A stretch of DNA of 64,000 nucleotides from a bacterium (GCA_021845685.1 JAJZVN010000006.1:1-64000), one strand, 5' to 3'; positions 48,901-58,102 are shown, numbered from the stretch's first letter. Made by a program: numbers and translations. The notes: generated from the sequence alone by a model not told the origin.

Positions 48901-49917
48901 TTGAATAAGACTTTTATGATATCCGGAGTAGTTAGTTTGGTTCTAATAGCTATTCTTATTCTAATAATAGGTCCTGCAAGTATTTTAAGAACAATTGATC
49001 ATATAAGCATTGAAGACTGTTTCATTTTAGTCTTTCTTTCTTTGCTTGCTTTATTTTTTTCTGCCCTATCTATAAACAATGCTCTTAATGTATATAATGT
49101 GAAGATTGATTTATTAAATTTGTTGTTTATTAAAATTATAGGATTTAGCGCTAATTATATTGCTCCTTCAGGTTTATTGGCAGGATTTATAGGCGGCGAT
49201 GCCGTCATGGCTCTGATACTTAAGAAAAAAAAAGGATTGGAATTTAAGCAGGGATTTTCTGCAGGACTTGCATCAAAAGTTGTAGAATTTTCGGTTTTTT
49301 TAGTATTTATTTATCTTGGACTTATTTTAGGATTCAAATATTTTTATCTGCCACCGGAAATATGGGTTTTTTTATTTATTGCAGGTATTTTTATCGGTAT
49401 AATGACATTATTTTTTTTATTAAATCCTATAATAGATAATAGATTTTTTACAAAAATTCTAATTAATTTATCAAAAATTAAATTTTTAAATAAAATAATA
49501 ACTAAGATTACATCGCACATTAACGAATTAGAAAAAGAAATGCATTTTTTTTTTACAAAAGGTGTCAAATATCTTTTGCTCAGTGTATTTCTAAGTCTAT
49601 TGGTTACAATAATTCTTATTTTGCAGATATGGCTTCTTGTCCATTATCTTGGAATAGATATGGGTTTTTCTAAAACATTGCTTGTGTTTTCGGTGTCGAT
49701 GCTTGTTTTTGCTTTGCCTTTGGCGCCAGGTTCTGCAGGAACTTATGAACTTTCGCAAGTAGGATTATTTGATTTGCTCGGCATGGGTTCTGACGTAGGG
49801 CTTACATTTAGTCTTATTATGAGGATTATAAATCTTGCTATTGTAGGATTTTCATTTATTATTTTACCTCATTATGGAATACGTCTTTTTAAAAAAGATA
49901 ATATAGAAAAAATATGA
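48901..49917 (+). CDS. YbhN/LPG-synthase-TM-like membrane protein
   Basis: This 338-residue integral membrane protein has about eight hydrophobic segments and the family patterns 'IGFSANYIAPSGLLAGFIGG' and 'FALPLAPGSAGTYELSQVGL'. It belongs to the lysylphosphatidylglycerol synthase transmembrane (UPF0104/YbhN/AglD) superfamily, which includes probable lipid flippases and lipid-sugar proteins. The start is TTG at 48901, supported by AAGGAG upstream. The stop overlaps the next gene by 4 bp (ATGA), pointing to a common role with a glycosyltransferase. Confidence 0.82.
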   Translation: MNKTFMISGVVSLVLIAILILIIGPASILRTIDHISIEDCFILVFLSLLALFFSALSINNALNVYNVKIDLLNLLFIKIIGFSANYIAPSGLLAGFIGGDAVMALILKKKKGLEFKQGFSAGLASKVVEFSVFLVFIYLGLILGFKYFYLPPEIWVFLFIAGIFIGIMTLFFLLNPIIDNRFFTKILINLSKIKFLNKIITKITSHINELEKEMHFFFTKGVKYLLLSVFLSLLVTIILILQIWLLVHYLGIDMGFSKTLLVFSVSMLVFALPLAPGSAGTYELSQVGLFDLLGMGSDVGLTFSLIMRIINLAIVGFSFIILPHYGIRLFKKDNIEKI

Positions 49918-50987
49918 AAATATTTTATTCTTTGTGCAGCTGGGGTTTAGGGCATGCTACCAGATCGCTGCCCGTGATAAGGCGTTTGGTTGATGAATCA
50001 AATGAGGTTATTGTATATACCGACGGAAGAAGCCTTGCCCTTTTAAAATCTGAACTTCATAATAATTGTGAGTTTATAGTCTCAACGGAATACCCCTCAC
50101 CTTTTTCAGAGAAAATAGGTTTTGCTTTAAGATTTTTAAAAACCGCACCTGCTATTTTAAATGTAATAAAGCAAGAAAATATTGAAGTAGCAAATTTAGT
50201 TAAAGAAAGAAAAATTGATTTAATAATTTCAGATTCAAGATTCGGTTCTTATTCAAATGATGCCCCTTCATATTTGATATTTCATCAACCGCGATTTATC
50301 GCCCCTTTTAGAATATTGCCTGCTGAAATTATTACTGAATACTTAAATCATTTTCTTTTAAATAAATTTAATAAAATAATAATTCCAGATTATGAAAATA
50401 ATTCTTTATCAGGTGATTTGTCCCATAATTTGCGCTTTTTTAATAGTGATAAAGTAAAATATATAGGGATTTTATCCGATTTTGAACAAATTGACATTAA
50501 AGAAGATATTGATTATCTTTTTTCTATATCAGGTCCAGAACCCACAAGAACTATATTGGAGAATCAAATCTTGCCCCAGTTGAAACATTTAAAGGGTAAT
50601 ATTGCGGTATCATTAGGTAAACCGGGAGAATATAAAAAGGAAACTTACGGTAATACCGTTATTTATTCTTTTCTTGAAAAAAAAAGAAGAGATGAATTAA
50701 TGAACAGGTCAAAAATGGTAATTTCAAGATCCGGTTATACGACAATAATGGATGTTGCAGAAATAGGAAAAAAAGCTTTTTTTATACCGACTCCGGGTCA
50801 AACCGAGCAGCTATATCTTGCTCATCATTTAAAAAAAACAGGCAAATTTTTTTCGCAAAAGCAGAGAAATATTGATATAAATCAAGATTTAGAAACGGCT
50901 AAGAATTATTTAGGATTTGCGCCTCCATGGAAGACTGATGAAAGTGTAGAAAATTTATTTAGAGAGATAGGGTTGAGCCATAATTAA
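49914..50987 (+). CDS. MurG/MJ1255-like glycosyltransferase
   Basis: This 357-residue protein starts with 'MKIFYSLCSWGLGHATRSLP', the glycine-rich acceptor-side loop of GT-B enzymes, and has 'MVISRSGYTTIMDVAEIGKK' and 'PTPGQTEQLYLAHHLKKTGK' near residue 265-305, the sugar-nucleotide binding end found in MurG-like families. Its acceptor is unknown. Coupling to the YbhN-like membrane gene suggests transfer to a lipid-linked or envelope molecule. Confidence 0.82.
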   Translation: MKIFYSLCSWGLGHATRSLPVIRRLVDESNEVIVYTDGRSLALLKSELHNNCEFIVSTEYPSPFSEKIGFALRFLKTAPAILNVIKQENIEVANLVKERKIDLIISDSRFGSYSNDAPSYLIFHQPRFIAPFRILPAEIITEYLNHFLLNKFNKIIIPDYENNSLSGDLSHNLRFFNSDKVKYIGILSDFEQIDIKEDIDYLFSISGPEPTRTILENQILPQLKHLKGNIAVSLGKPGEYKKETYGNTVIYSFLEKKRRDELMNRSKMVISRSGYTTIMDVAEIGKKAFFIPTPGQTEQLYLAHHLKKTGKFFSQKQRNIDINQDLETAKNYLGFAPPWKTDESVENLFREIGLSHN

Positions 50988-51064
50988 TAATATATAATAA
51001 ATTTTATTTTAAGAAATTAAGAAATTAATTAGGTAAATAAACCAATTAGAATTAGATAATTAAT

Positions 51065-51249
51065 TACCTAACTTTTCTATGATTTTTATACAGGACATTA
51101 TAACTATTAGATATTATTATGCTGCTTATTTTATAAAATAGATAATATCCTGTATATTAATATACAGGACAAATAAAAATAATATAAAAATATTTAATAA
51201 AAATAGGAAGTTCAAATGTCCTGTATAAAAAATAAGGAAAAGTTAGGTA
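51065..51249 (+). mobile_element. MITE family A, copy 3
   Basis: The ends are TACCTAACTTTTC and AAAAGTTAGGTA, and the central palindrome TATCCTGTATATTAATATAC has one change from the other copies. It is nearly identical to copies 2 and 4 and fills more than half of the 336 bp gap 50988-51323. The rest of that gap is A+T-rich. Confidence 0.85.
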
Positions 51250-51323
51250 AATAATAAAATAGTTAATAAATTAAATAAAAATAAATAAATTAAATAACAT
51301 AAAAATTTTAAAAAATTAAAATC

Positions 51324-52037
51324 ATGGTTTCTATAATTATACCTGCTCATGAAGAGGAAAAATATATAGGTGTTTCTTTAGAGAAAATTTTAAATCAGAA
51401 CGATATAGTATATGTAGATAAAAATACAGATTTAAAAGCCATCTCCACAGACCAAACTCTATGCGAAATAATTGTGGTTGTAAGCAAAGGTAAAGATAAA
51501 ACAGAGTTTATAGTAAGCCGCTATCCTAAAGTAAATTTAATTGCAGGCAATTTTTGCGGGGTATCTGAAGCCAGAAATATAGGAGCAAAATTATCGAGAG
51601 GCGATGTTTTATTATTTTTAGATGCCGACACTCTGTTAAATGGCGGTTTTATTAAGAAATTAGATTCATTAAAAAATAAACCAAATAGCATTGGAACTTC
51701 TAAACTTTATCCTGATATTCAATCATTAAAACCAAGAATTTTTATGTTTTGTAATAACATTGCGCATATAATTTCAAAAACTTCTATGGCCCTTATATTT
51801 TGCCATAAAGAAATATATAATAAAGTTAAAGGCTTTGATGAAAAGATGCCTGTAGGCGAAGATCTGAAATTTATCAAGTTAGCTTTAAAAAATCATGCTA
51901 AATTTAAGTATATTGGAGATATTAGTGCTATTACCTCAATGAGAAGGTTTGAAACAGCAGGTTATTTAAAAATAACCTTAGAGTGGACGAAAGGCTACTT
52001 TATAAAACCGCCGTCATATTATGATGTAGTAAGATAA
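51324..52037 (+). CDS. Family 2 glycosyltransferase
   Basis: This 237-residue protein begins 'MVSIIIPAHEEEKYIGVSLE' and has the DXD-type motif in 'FLDADTLLNGGFI' near residue 97, both typical of GT-A fold family 2 enzymes. 'SEARNIGAKLSRGDVLL' is the associated nucleotide-sugar segment. 'GFDEKMPVGEDLKFIKLALK' is the catalytic ED motif. There are no membrane segments. It is close to the YbhN-like/glycosyltransferase pair and may modify the same envelope product. Confidence 0.87.
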   Translation: MVSIIIPAHEEEKYIGVSLEKILNQNDIVYVDKNTDLKAISTDQTLCEIIVVVSKGKDKTEFIVSRYPKVNLIAGNFCGVSEARNIGAKLSRGDVLLFLDADTLLNGGFIKKLDSLKNKPNSIGTSKLYPDIQSLKPRIFMFCNNIAHIISKTSMALIFCHKEIYNKVKGFDEKMPVGEDLKFIKLALKNHAKFKYIGDISAITSMRRFETAGYLKITLEWTKGYFIKPPSYYDVVR

Positions 52038-52362
52038 AAAGATAGAATTGAAATAAACGTCATAAGATTTGGTTTAATACAGTAAATCCCGGAAATATAA
52101 AAATAGATTAAAATAATAGAGGCAGCTGCCGTTTTATTATTTATTTAAGCATTATTTATTTATTATTATCAATTAAAATTAATAATAATACATTATATAA
52201 GATAGTATATTAACAATAATAAAACGGCAATTGAACATGTTTATGTCTATTTTTAAAAATGGCGTCCCTATTTATCTGCTTATAGATAATAATAAAACGG
52301 CAGCTGCCTCTATTTATCACTATTTATTAAAATTTGAATCTAATATTTAAATTTATCAAAAA
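52038..52362. other. Intergenic region with an inverted-end element
   Basis: This 325 bp gap is mostly occupied by the inverted-repeat element at 52117-52313. I see no coding frame, and no strong ribosome binding site precedes ispG. Confidence 0.6.
52117..52313. repeat. 197 bp element with 26 bp perfect inverted ends
   Basis: The 26 bp at 52117-52142 (beginning ATAGAGGCAGCTGCCGTTTT) are the exact reverse complement of 52288-52313. A third, shorter copy of the inner part (AATAATAAAACGGCA) is at 52215-52229. It looks like a MITE or decayed insertion sequence, but it is the only copy seen in the window. Transcribed, it would form a long hairpin ahead of ispG. Confidence 0.65.
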
Positions 52363-53433
52363 ATGATTAGAAGAAAGCACACTAAAACAATTAAAGTCGG
52401 AAATGTCTCTATCGGCGGAGATAATCCTATCTCTGTGCAGACGATGACCAATACATATACAGAAGATGCCGAATCAACAATTTCTCAAATACAAGAAATA
52501 GAAAAATACAGATGCGACATAGTTCGGGTAACCGTTAATACAGATGAAGCAGCCGAATCTCTTAAAACAATAATTAAAAATGTTAAAATTCCCGTCATTG
52601 CAGATATTCATTTTAATCATATTTTAGCATTAAAATCTATTAAAGCAGGTATTGCAGGCTTAAGAATAAATCCCGGAAATATAGGTGATAAGATAAAAGT
52701 CAAAGAAGTAATTAAAGCTTGCAAAGACAATGAAATTCCTATTAGAATAGGCGTTAATTCAGGTTCTATTGAAAAAGGTTTGCTTGATAAATATAACGGG
52801 GATTTTTCGCAGGCTATGTTAGAGAGTGCTCTTAATCATATTAATATATTAGAAAAAGAATCATTTTACGATATTAAAATATCTTTAAAATCGACCGATG
52901 TATTGACTACGGTTAAAGCTTATGAATTATTAAGCGATAAAATAGAATATCCTTTACATGTAGGTATTACCGAAGCAGGAACGGTATTCTCCGGAGCGAT
53001 AAAGTCAGGTATAGGTATAGGCATTTTGCTTTATAAAGGAATAGGAGACACTATAAGGGTTTCGCTAAGCGATAATCCTGTGACTGAAGTAATAGCAGCT
53101 TTTCATATTTTAAGAGATTTAGGCTTAAGAAAAGAAGGTGTAGAACTTATTTCCTGTCCTACATGCGGCAGAGCAGAAATTGATATTGTCGGTTTTGCAA
53201 AGGAAGCGGAAAGAAAAACTTCGTCAATGAAATCTAATATTAAAGTTGCAATTATGGGATGTGTCGTTAACGGTCCAGGCGAATCAATGCATGCCGATGT
53301 GGGCATAGCAGGCGGAAAAGAAAAATCAGTATTATTTTCAAAAGGAAAAATTGTAGGAAAATATAATAATAATGAAGTGATGAATGCTTTAATAAATGAA
53401 ATTGAAAAGATAACGGGAGAAAAGATTATATGA
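52363..53433 (+). CDS. ispG: 4-hydroxy-3-methylbut-2-en-1-yl diphosphate synthase
   Basis: IspG (GcpE) is the iron-sulfur enzyme of the penultimate step of the MEP isoprenoid pathway. It has 'VSIGGDNPISVQTMTNTYTE' near the N-terminus, 'IADIHFNHILAL', and cluster-binding cysteines in SCPTCGRAEID and GCVVNGPGES. The 356-residue length matches the bacterial form without the plant insertion. It overlaps proS by 4 bp. Its product feeds the polyprenyl synthase encoded at 2928. Confidence 0.97.
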   Translation: MIRRKHTKTIKVGNVSIGGDNPISVQTMTNTYTEDAESTISQIQEIEKYRCDIVRVTVNTDEAAESLKTIIKNVKIPVIADIHFNHILALKSIKAGIAGLRINPGNIGDKIKVKEVIKACKDNEIPIRIGVNSGSIEKGLLDKYNGDFSQAMLESALNHINILEKESFYDIKISLKSTDVLTTVKAYELLSDKIEYPLHVGITEAGTVFSGAIKSGIGIGILLYKGIGDTIRVSLSDNPVTEVIAAFHILRDLGLRKEGVELISCPTCGRAEIDIVGFAKEAERKTSSMKSNIKVAIMGCVVNGPGESMHADVGIAGGKEKSVLFSKGKIVGKYNNNEVMNALINEIEKITGEKII

Positions 53434-55160
53434 GATATTCGCAATTTTTCATACCTTCTTTAAAAGAAGACCCTAAAGAAGCAGTGCTGCAAAGCCATAA
53501 ACTTATGCTGAGAGCAGGCTATGTAAGACAGTTTTCGGGCGGAATTTACGCTTATCTTCCTTTAGGATATAAATCATTAAAAAAATTAGAAAATATAATA
53601 AGAGAAGAAATGAATAATGCCGGAGCAATTGAACTTTCAATGCCGTTTGTTCAGCCTCTTGAGTTATGGAAACAATCAGGCAGAGATAAAGATTACGGCA
53701 AAGAATTATTAAGATTCAAAGACAGACAGGATAGAGATTTTTGTCTTGCTCCTACTTATGAAGAGGCTATTACCGATTTAGTGGGCAAAAATGTGCATTC
53801 TTACAAAGAACTTCCGCTTACATTATATCAGATACATTTAAAATTTAGAGATGAAATGCGTCCGAGATATGGGCTTATGCGGGCTAAAGAGTTTATCATG
53901 AAAGATGCTTACAGTTTTGACATTGATAGCGAAGGATTAGATGAAAGCTATAGAAAGATGAAAAAAGCCTATACTAATTTATTTAAACGTCTTGGTTTTG
54001 ATTTTATTTTTATTAAAGCCGATTCAGGTGAAATAGGAGGCTCATATTCAGAAGAACTTATGGTTATAAGCGAATACGGAGAAGATAAAATTGCAATATG
54101 CAATAATTGCGGATATAGCGCTTCTTTAGAATCAGCGGTATCTGCCGGTAATTTCCCCGAGCCTTTAAAATCATGCAGGCAGCCAAAAATGACTAAACTT
54201 GCAACACCTGATAAAAAAACTATTGAAGAGGTAAGCGGCTATTTAAAAATTGATGCAGAAAGTTTTGCAAAAACAATAATTTATGAAAGCGAGATAGGTT
54301 TTATAGCTGCTATGGTAAGAGGCGATAGGGAAATTAATGAACATAAACTTAAAAAAATAGCAGAAGTTAAAGAGCTTAATCTTGCCAAAGAGAAAGATAT
54401 TGAAAATATAACTTGCGCGCCTTGCGGTTTTGCAGGACCGTTCGGACTTCAAAATATTAAGCTTATAATTATTGATGAAGAGATACAGGCTCAGGAATAC
54501 TGGATAACTGGAGCGAATGAAAAAGATTTTCATATGGCAAATGTTAAACCCGGCAGGGATTTTATAGCCGATATAACGGCAGACATCAGGACTGTCAAAG
54601 ACGGCGATATATGCTTAAGATGTGCCGGACGTTTAAATGTTAAAAATACGATAGAGTTGGGGCATATTTTTAAATTAGAAGAAAAATATTCATCTGTTAT
54701 GGACGCCGGATTTTTAGACGAAAAAGGCATAAATAAGCATTTTGTTATGGGATGTTATGGCATAGGAGTCGGAAGAACCTTTCAAGCGTTGATAGAGATT
54801 TTTTCCGATGAAAACGGTATTAACTTGCCTGTTTCAGTTAGTCCATTTGCAGTTTCCGTCGTTTCTTTAAATCCTAACGACGAAAATATAAAAAATATTG
54901 CAGATAAAATATACAGCGATTTATTAAAATCAGGAATAGATGTTTTATATGACGATAGAAAATTGTCGGCAGGAGTTAAATTAAAAGACAATGATCTGAT
55001 TGGGATTCCTATGAAAATAATAATAGGGAACAAGACTATAAAAGAAAATAAATTTGAACTTTCTATAAGAAAAACCGGCGAAAAAGAATTTTATGATAAC
55101 TTAGAAGATTTATACGCAAGAATAAAAGAATTTTCTTTAATTGACGGATTTATAAAATAA
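53430..55160 (+). CDS. proS: Proline--tRNA ligase (bacterial type)
   Basis: ProS charges tRNA-Pro. Class II motifs are 'FSGGIYAYLPLGYKSLKKLE' and 'EIGGSYSEELM', with motif 2 in 'IHLKFRDEMRPRYGLMRAKE' and motif 3 'MGCYGIGVGRTFQALIE'. An inserted YbaK-like editing domain (about residues 230-390) marks the bacterial type, which removes mischarged alanine. The length of 576 residues is typical. It overlaps ispG by 4 bp, so both are translationally coupled. Confidence 0.98.
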   Translation: MRYSQFFIPSLKEDPKEAVLQSHKLMLRAGYVRQFSGGIYAYLPLGYKSLKKLENIIREEMNNAGAIELSMPFVQPLELWKQSGRDKDYGKELLRFKDRQDRDFCLAPTYEEAITDLVGKNVHSYKELPLTLYQIHLKFRDEMRPRYGLMRAKEFIMKDAYSFDIDSEGLDESYRKMKKAYTNLFKRLGFDFIFIKADSGEIGGSYSEELMVISEYGEDKIAICNNCGYSASLESAVSAGNFPEPLKSCRQPKMTKLATPDKKTIEEVSGYLKIDAESFAKTIIYESEIGFIAAMVRGDREINEHKLKKIAEVKELNLAKEKDIENITCAPCGFAGPFGLQNIKLIIIDEEIQAQEYWITGANEKDFHMANVKPGRDFIADITADIRTVKDGDICLRCAGRLNVKNTIELGHIFKLEEKYSSVMDAGFLDEKGINKHFVMGCYGIGVGRTFQALIEIFSDENGINLPVSVSPFAVSVVSLNPNDENIKNIADKIYSDLLKSGIDVLYDDRKLSAGVKLKDNDLIGIPMKIIIGNKTIKENKFELSIRKTGEKEFYDNLEDLYARIKEFSLIDGFIK

Positions 55161-55258
55161 TTTAAATACCGAATATCTTGCAATATTGTTATATAGATAG
55201 GTTTTTATATATAATTTGTACATTATTTATTTTATTTTTTAATATGGAGATTTCAATC

Positions 55259-55732
55259 ATGATACAATTAAATATTCCCGGAAACGCCGATGCTGTAATA
55301 AAAAATGTTGTTTTTGATATGAACGGAACAATTGCAGAAGACGGCATAATCAGAGATTCGGTCATACAATTATTAAATGAACTATCTAAAAAAGTAAATA
55401 TTCATATAATAACGTCCGATACATTCGGAACAGCGTCGGAATCGGTAAAAGATTTAATTAAATGTAAATTATATATTATAAAAGGTAAAAATTCTGCCGA
55501 AAAGAAAAAAGATATAGTTTATAAATTAGGATATTCAGAAACTGTTGTAATAGGCAATGGGCATAATGATTATGCTATGTTTAAACAAGGCTTTATAGGC
55601 ATTGGCATTATGGGCGTAGAAGGACTTTCTTTAAAAGCAGCTCTTCACTGTGATATTATAATAGGAAAAATAGAAGATGCGATTAATCTTTTATTAAAGC
55701 CTAAAAGATTAATCGCAACATTAAGATATTGA
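55259..55732 (+). CDS. HAD-family soluble P-type-ATPase-like phosphatase
   Basis: This protein of about 157 residues has HAD motif I 'VVFDMNGTIAEDG', motif II 'IITSDTFGTA', and motif IV 'VIGNGHNDYAMF', followed by 'ALHCDIIIGKIEDAINLLL' and a terminal 'KPKRLIATLRY'. This set matches COG4087, soluble relatives of P-type ATPase phosphorylation domains. I use the ATG at 55259, with GGAG 10 bp upstream; the frame is open to 55178 through a hydrophobic leader that looks spurious. Substrate is unknown. Confidence 0.82.
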   Translation: MIQLNIPGNADAVIKNVVFDMNGTIAEDGIIRDSVIQLLNELSKKVNIHIITSDTFGTASESVKDLIKCKLYIIKGKNSAEKKKDIVYKLGYSETVVIGNGHNDYAMFKQGFIGIGIMGVEGLSLKAALHCDIIIGKIEDAINLLLKPKRLIATLRY

Positions 55733-56158
55733 GTTGATAAGATATTAATAAGAGATTAATAGTATACTAAATTTAAATCACCGTTAGAAATTATTAAAAC
55801 TGATTCAACATATGATAAATACTGGATTCCTGCGTTGGCAGGAATCCAGAAAAAGAAATTTCTAACGGTGATTTAAGGACTAAAAATAATTTATTTAAAA
55901 ATTAAATAAATTAAATATTTTAATTAATTTAAATTAACTATTTATTAAATTTATTATTTATTAAAAGATAATTAAACAATATTATTATTATTTATATTTA
56001 ATTAAGCTATAAGTAATTTCTAAATTATTTCATTATTTTATAATAATAGCTTTATATTTTATAATAATATATTAATAAATATAAAAATACTTAAATTATA
56101 TCCTAAATTTTAATTTACTTTAATTTTAATTTAAAGGCAACCTGCCTTTAAATTAACT
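55733..56158. other. Convergent intergenic region with a nested inverted repeat
   Basis: This 426 bp gap contains the nested palindrome at 55773-55876. The remaining ~280 bp are almost only A and T. Confidence 0.6.
55773..55876. repeat. Nested inverted repeat carrying a REP hairpin
   Basis: TTAAATCACCGTTAGAAATT (55773-55792) is perfectly complemented at 55857-55876. Inside, CTGGATTCCTGC and GCAGGAATCCAG form a perfect 12 bp stem with loop GTTG (55822-55849). The inner hairpin is the same REP motif as at 23229 and 62011, but the outer ends differ. It could be an independent element or a bidirectional terminator between the HAD gene and the FmdB-like gene. Confidence 0.7.
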
Positions 56159-56380
56159 TCAGCCAAACCCGCTGCTATGTCCTCCCGAAGAACAGGAACC
56201 TCCACCTGCATAACCGCTTGAACTGCTGCTTGTTCCGCAACTGCTAAAGGCGCTAATCTTCCTCTCAGGATCTTCAGCTCCGCAAGCAGGACATTTAACA
56301 TCTTTGGCTGTTTCGGTAATCCTTTGATAAACCTCAAAAGTTATACCGCATTTCTTGCACTCATATTCATGAATAGGCAT
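56159..56380 (-). CDS. FmdB-family zinc-ribbon protein
   Basis: This 73-residue protein has 'MPIHEYECKKCGITFEVYQR' and 'VKCPACGAEDPERKISAF', two CxxC pairs as in FmdB/YkuJ-type zinc ribbons, followed by a Cys/Ser/Gly-rich tail with three further cysteines. Such small proteins are widespread and mostly uncharacterised; the name comes from a putative regulator of formamidase or formylmethanofuran dehydrogenase genes. GGAGG precedes the start on the minus strand. Confidence 0.85.
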   Translation of the reverse strand: MPIHEYECKKCGITFEVYQRITETAKDVKCPACGAEDPERKISAFSSCGTSSSSSGYAGGGSCSSGGHSSGFG

Positions 56381-56537
56381 CTTATTATAAAACCTCCGTA
56401 TATAATTTATTTAATAAATTAGTGTATATTATATATATAGCATACAGTAATTATAGTAATTTTTCAATGTCTTAATTTACTTTAATCCCGTTTTGTAAAT
56501 ATCAATTAACTCCCCACCATATTAGTCCCCTCCCGTA

Positions 56538-56666
56538 AGGTGACGGGAGCTATAAAAAATAATTTTATGGGTAACGGAATTAGACAATTTTAATCCAGAT
56601 GAACTTAAAGAGGTGACGGAAGTTATAGAAAATAATTTTATGGATAACCGCTTTAAGATATGCTAA
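56538..56666 (+). repeat. Duplicated 38 bp segment, probable gene remnant
   Basis: AGGTGACGGGAGCTATAAAA continues as a 38 bp segment (56538-56575) that recurs at 56611-56648 with four differences. The second copy lies in a short open frame reading about DELKEVTEVIENNFMDNR before a stop at 56664-56666; the first is frame-shifted relative to it. There is no start or full domain, so this looks like the remains of a small gene next to the end of the TolC gene. Confidence 0.45.
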
Positions 56667-58102
56667 ATTGTTCCGGTAACTAATTTAATATAATATTTGT
56701 CTAAATTAAGTTTATATAAACTGTTAATATAATTTAATTTTGCTTTCTTATAATCATCAAGCGTTCTATCAAGATTAATTAATGTAGTAATTCCAGCTTT
56801 ATATCTATTCTTTGTAATTTTTAAAGTTTTTTTTGCATTCAATGATGCTAATTTAGCAACTTTAGTATTTATTATATCCGTTTTATATTTTAGGTAAGCA
56901 TTCCGCACCTGCATTTCAATTTTATTTTTAAATAAACCTTTGTACGCGGCAATTGTATTTAAAGCTGTTCTGGATTTCTCCAGATTATTGTAGTCATATA
57001 ATCCCGAAAATATATTAAAATGAAGCATAATCATAAAACTATAACTGTAAGAATCTCCAGGATGAAAAGTAGGAGCATTACTGTAATAATTATAGGCAGC
57101 GGATATTTTTGGCAAAAATTTTCCTTCCGCTTCCGTAACACCTATGGCTATATTTTTTTTGTTTAATGCCATAGCTTTATAATCAGGACGGTATTTTAGG
57201 GCTTCATTTTGCAACACCTTAATCGAAATTGGATTAACAAAAGGTTTAAATTTAAAGTTAGTTGATAAATTAAATTTGGTGTCTATCGGCACTCCCATTG
57301 TAATGTTTAAATAATAAAGAGCGATCTTGTAGTTTTTTTTAGCAGTTGCAAATTTTTCTTTCATGGAAGCAAGGGCAACTTTTGCTCTTAAAACATCGGA
57401 AGAAACAACCTGACCTTCTTTGTAAAGATTAGCAGTTAAATTTTTATATACTTGCATAGTTTTAACTAAATTTTTCATCAAGTTAACATATCTTAATGCT
57501 AAATTGGCAGAATAATAAGCCTTCGCAACATCGTATAATACTTTTTGCTGAGATTCACTAAGATTTTTTTTTAAAGCATCTTTATGAAGAGCTGCTCGTT
57601 GATACCCTAAATAAATTTTTCCACCCATAAATATTGGTTCTTCAATTTGAAAATTAGATTCGTAATTTTGAATCATTCCGGGGTTATCTAAGAAAGAAGG
57701 ACTAAAATAATATTGAGCATTTTGATTTGTAAGAACTCTTTGGTTTAAAATATTCCCAAAAGCATATAAAGGATTGTTTGTATTCATATAAATTTCATTA
57801 AAATTAATTTTCGGCAAAAATCCGCTAAAAGCTTCGTTCTCGTCATACTTAGAATCTTGAAGTTTATACTTAGCAATTTTAATAAGTTTATTATATTTTA
57901 ATGCATAAAAAAAAGCTTTTTTTATTGAAAGCGAATTTTTTGAAGAAAAATTAAAAAGCGTAACAGTTTTTAATTTTGTAATTGCATGGGAATTATTTAT
58001 GAAATTAAATAATGTTATTGAAAATGTGCTTAATATTATAATTAAAAATAATATCAAATTATTTTTAATGCCAAATATTTTTTTAATATTTTTTATTTTC
58101 AT
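56663..58102 (-). CDS. TolC-family outer membrane efflux protein
   Basis: This 479-residue protein has an N-terminal signal-type hydrophobic segment (about residues 16-39) and two outer-membrane-factor repeats: 'EAFSGFLPKINFNEIYMNTN' and 'EAEGKFLPKISAAYNYYSNA', with long heptad-rich helices between. It would be the outer membrane duct of a tripartite pump or type I secretion system. No inner-membrane or adaptor genes are adjacent. It is preceded on its strand by an ArsR-type regulator 527 bp away. Confidence 0.9.
   Translation of the reverse strand: MKIKNIKKIFGIKNNLILFLIIILSTFSITLFNFINNSHAITKLKTVTLFNFSSKNSLSIKKAFFYALKYNKLIKIAKYKLQDSKYDENEAFSGFLPKINFNEIYMNTNNPLYAFGNILNQRVLTNQNAQYYFSPSFLDNPGMIQNYESNFQIEEPIFMGGKIYLGYQRAALHKDALKKNLSESQQKVLYDVAKAYYSANLALRYVNLMKNLVKTMQVYKNLTANLYKEGQVVSSDVLRAKVALASMKEKFATAKKNYKIALYYLNITMGVPIDTKFNLSTNFKFKPFVNPISIKVLQNEALKYRPDYKAMALNKKNIAIGVTEAEGKFLPKISAAYNYYSNAPTFHPGDSYSYSFMIMLHFNIFSGLYDYNNLEKSRTALNTIAAYKGLFKNKIEMQVRNAYLKYKTDIINTKVAKLASLNAKKTLKITKNRYKAGITTLINLDRTLDDYKKAKLNYINSLYKLNLDKYYIKLVTGTI

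Noticed and set aside
55178-55258. N-terminal extension of the HAD phosphatase
   Set aside because: It looks like a signal peptide but has no start signal, whereas GGAG sits before the ATG at 55259 and the family is cytosolic.
56131-56337. A 68-residue minus-strand frame overlapping the FmdB-like gene
   Set aside because: It is an alternate frame of the zinc-ribbon gene, which has clear CxxC motifs and a ribosome binding site.
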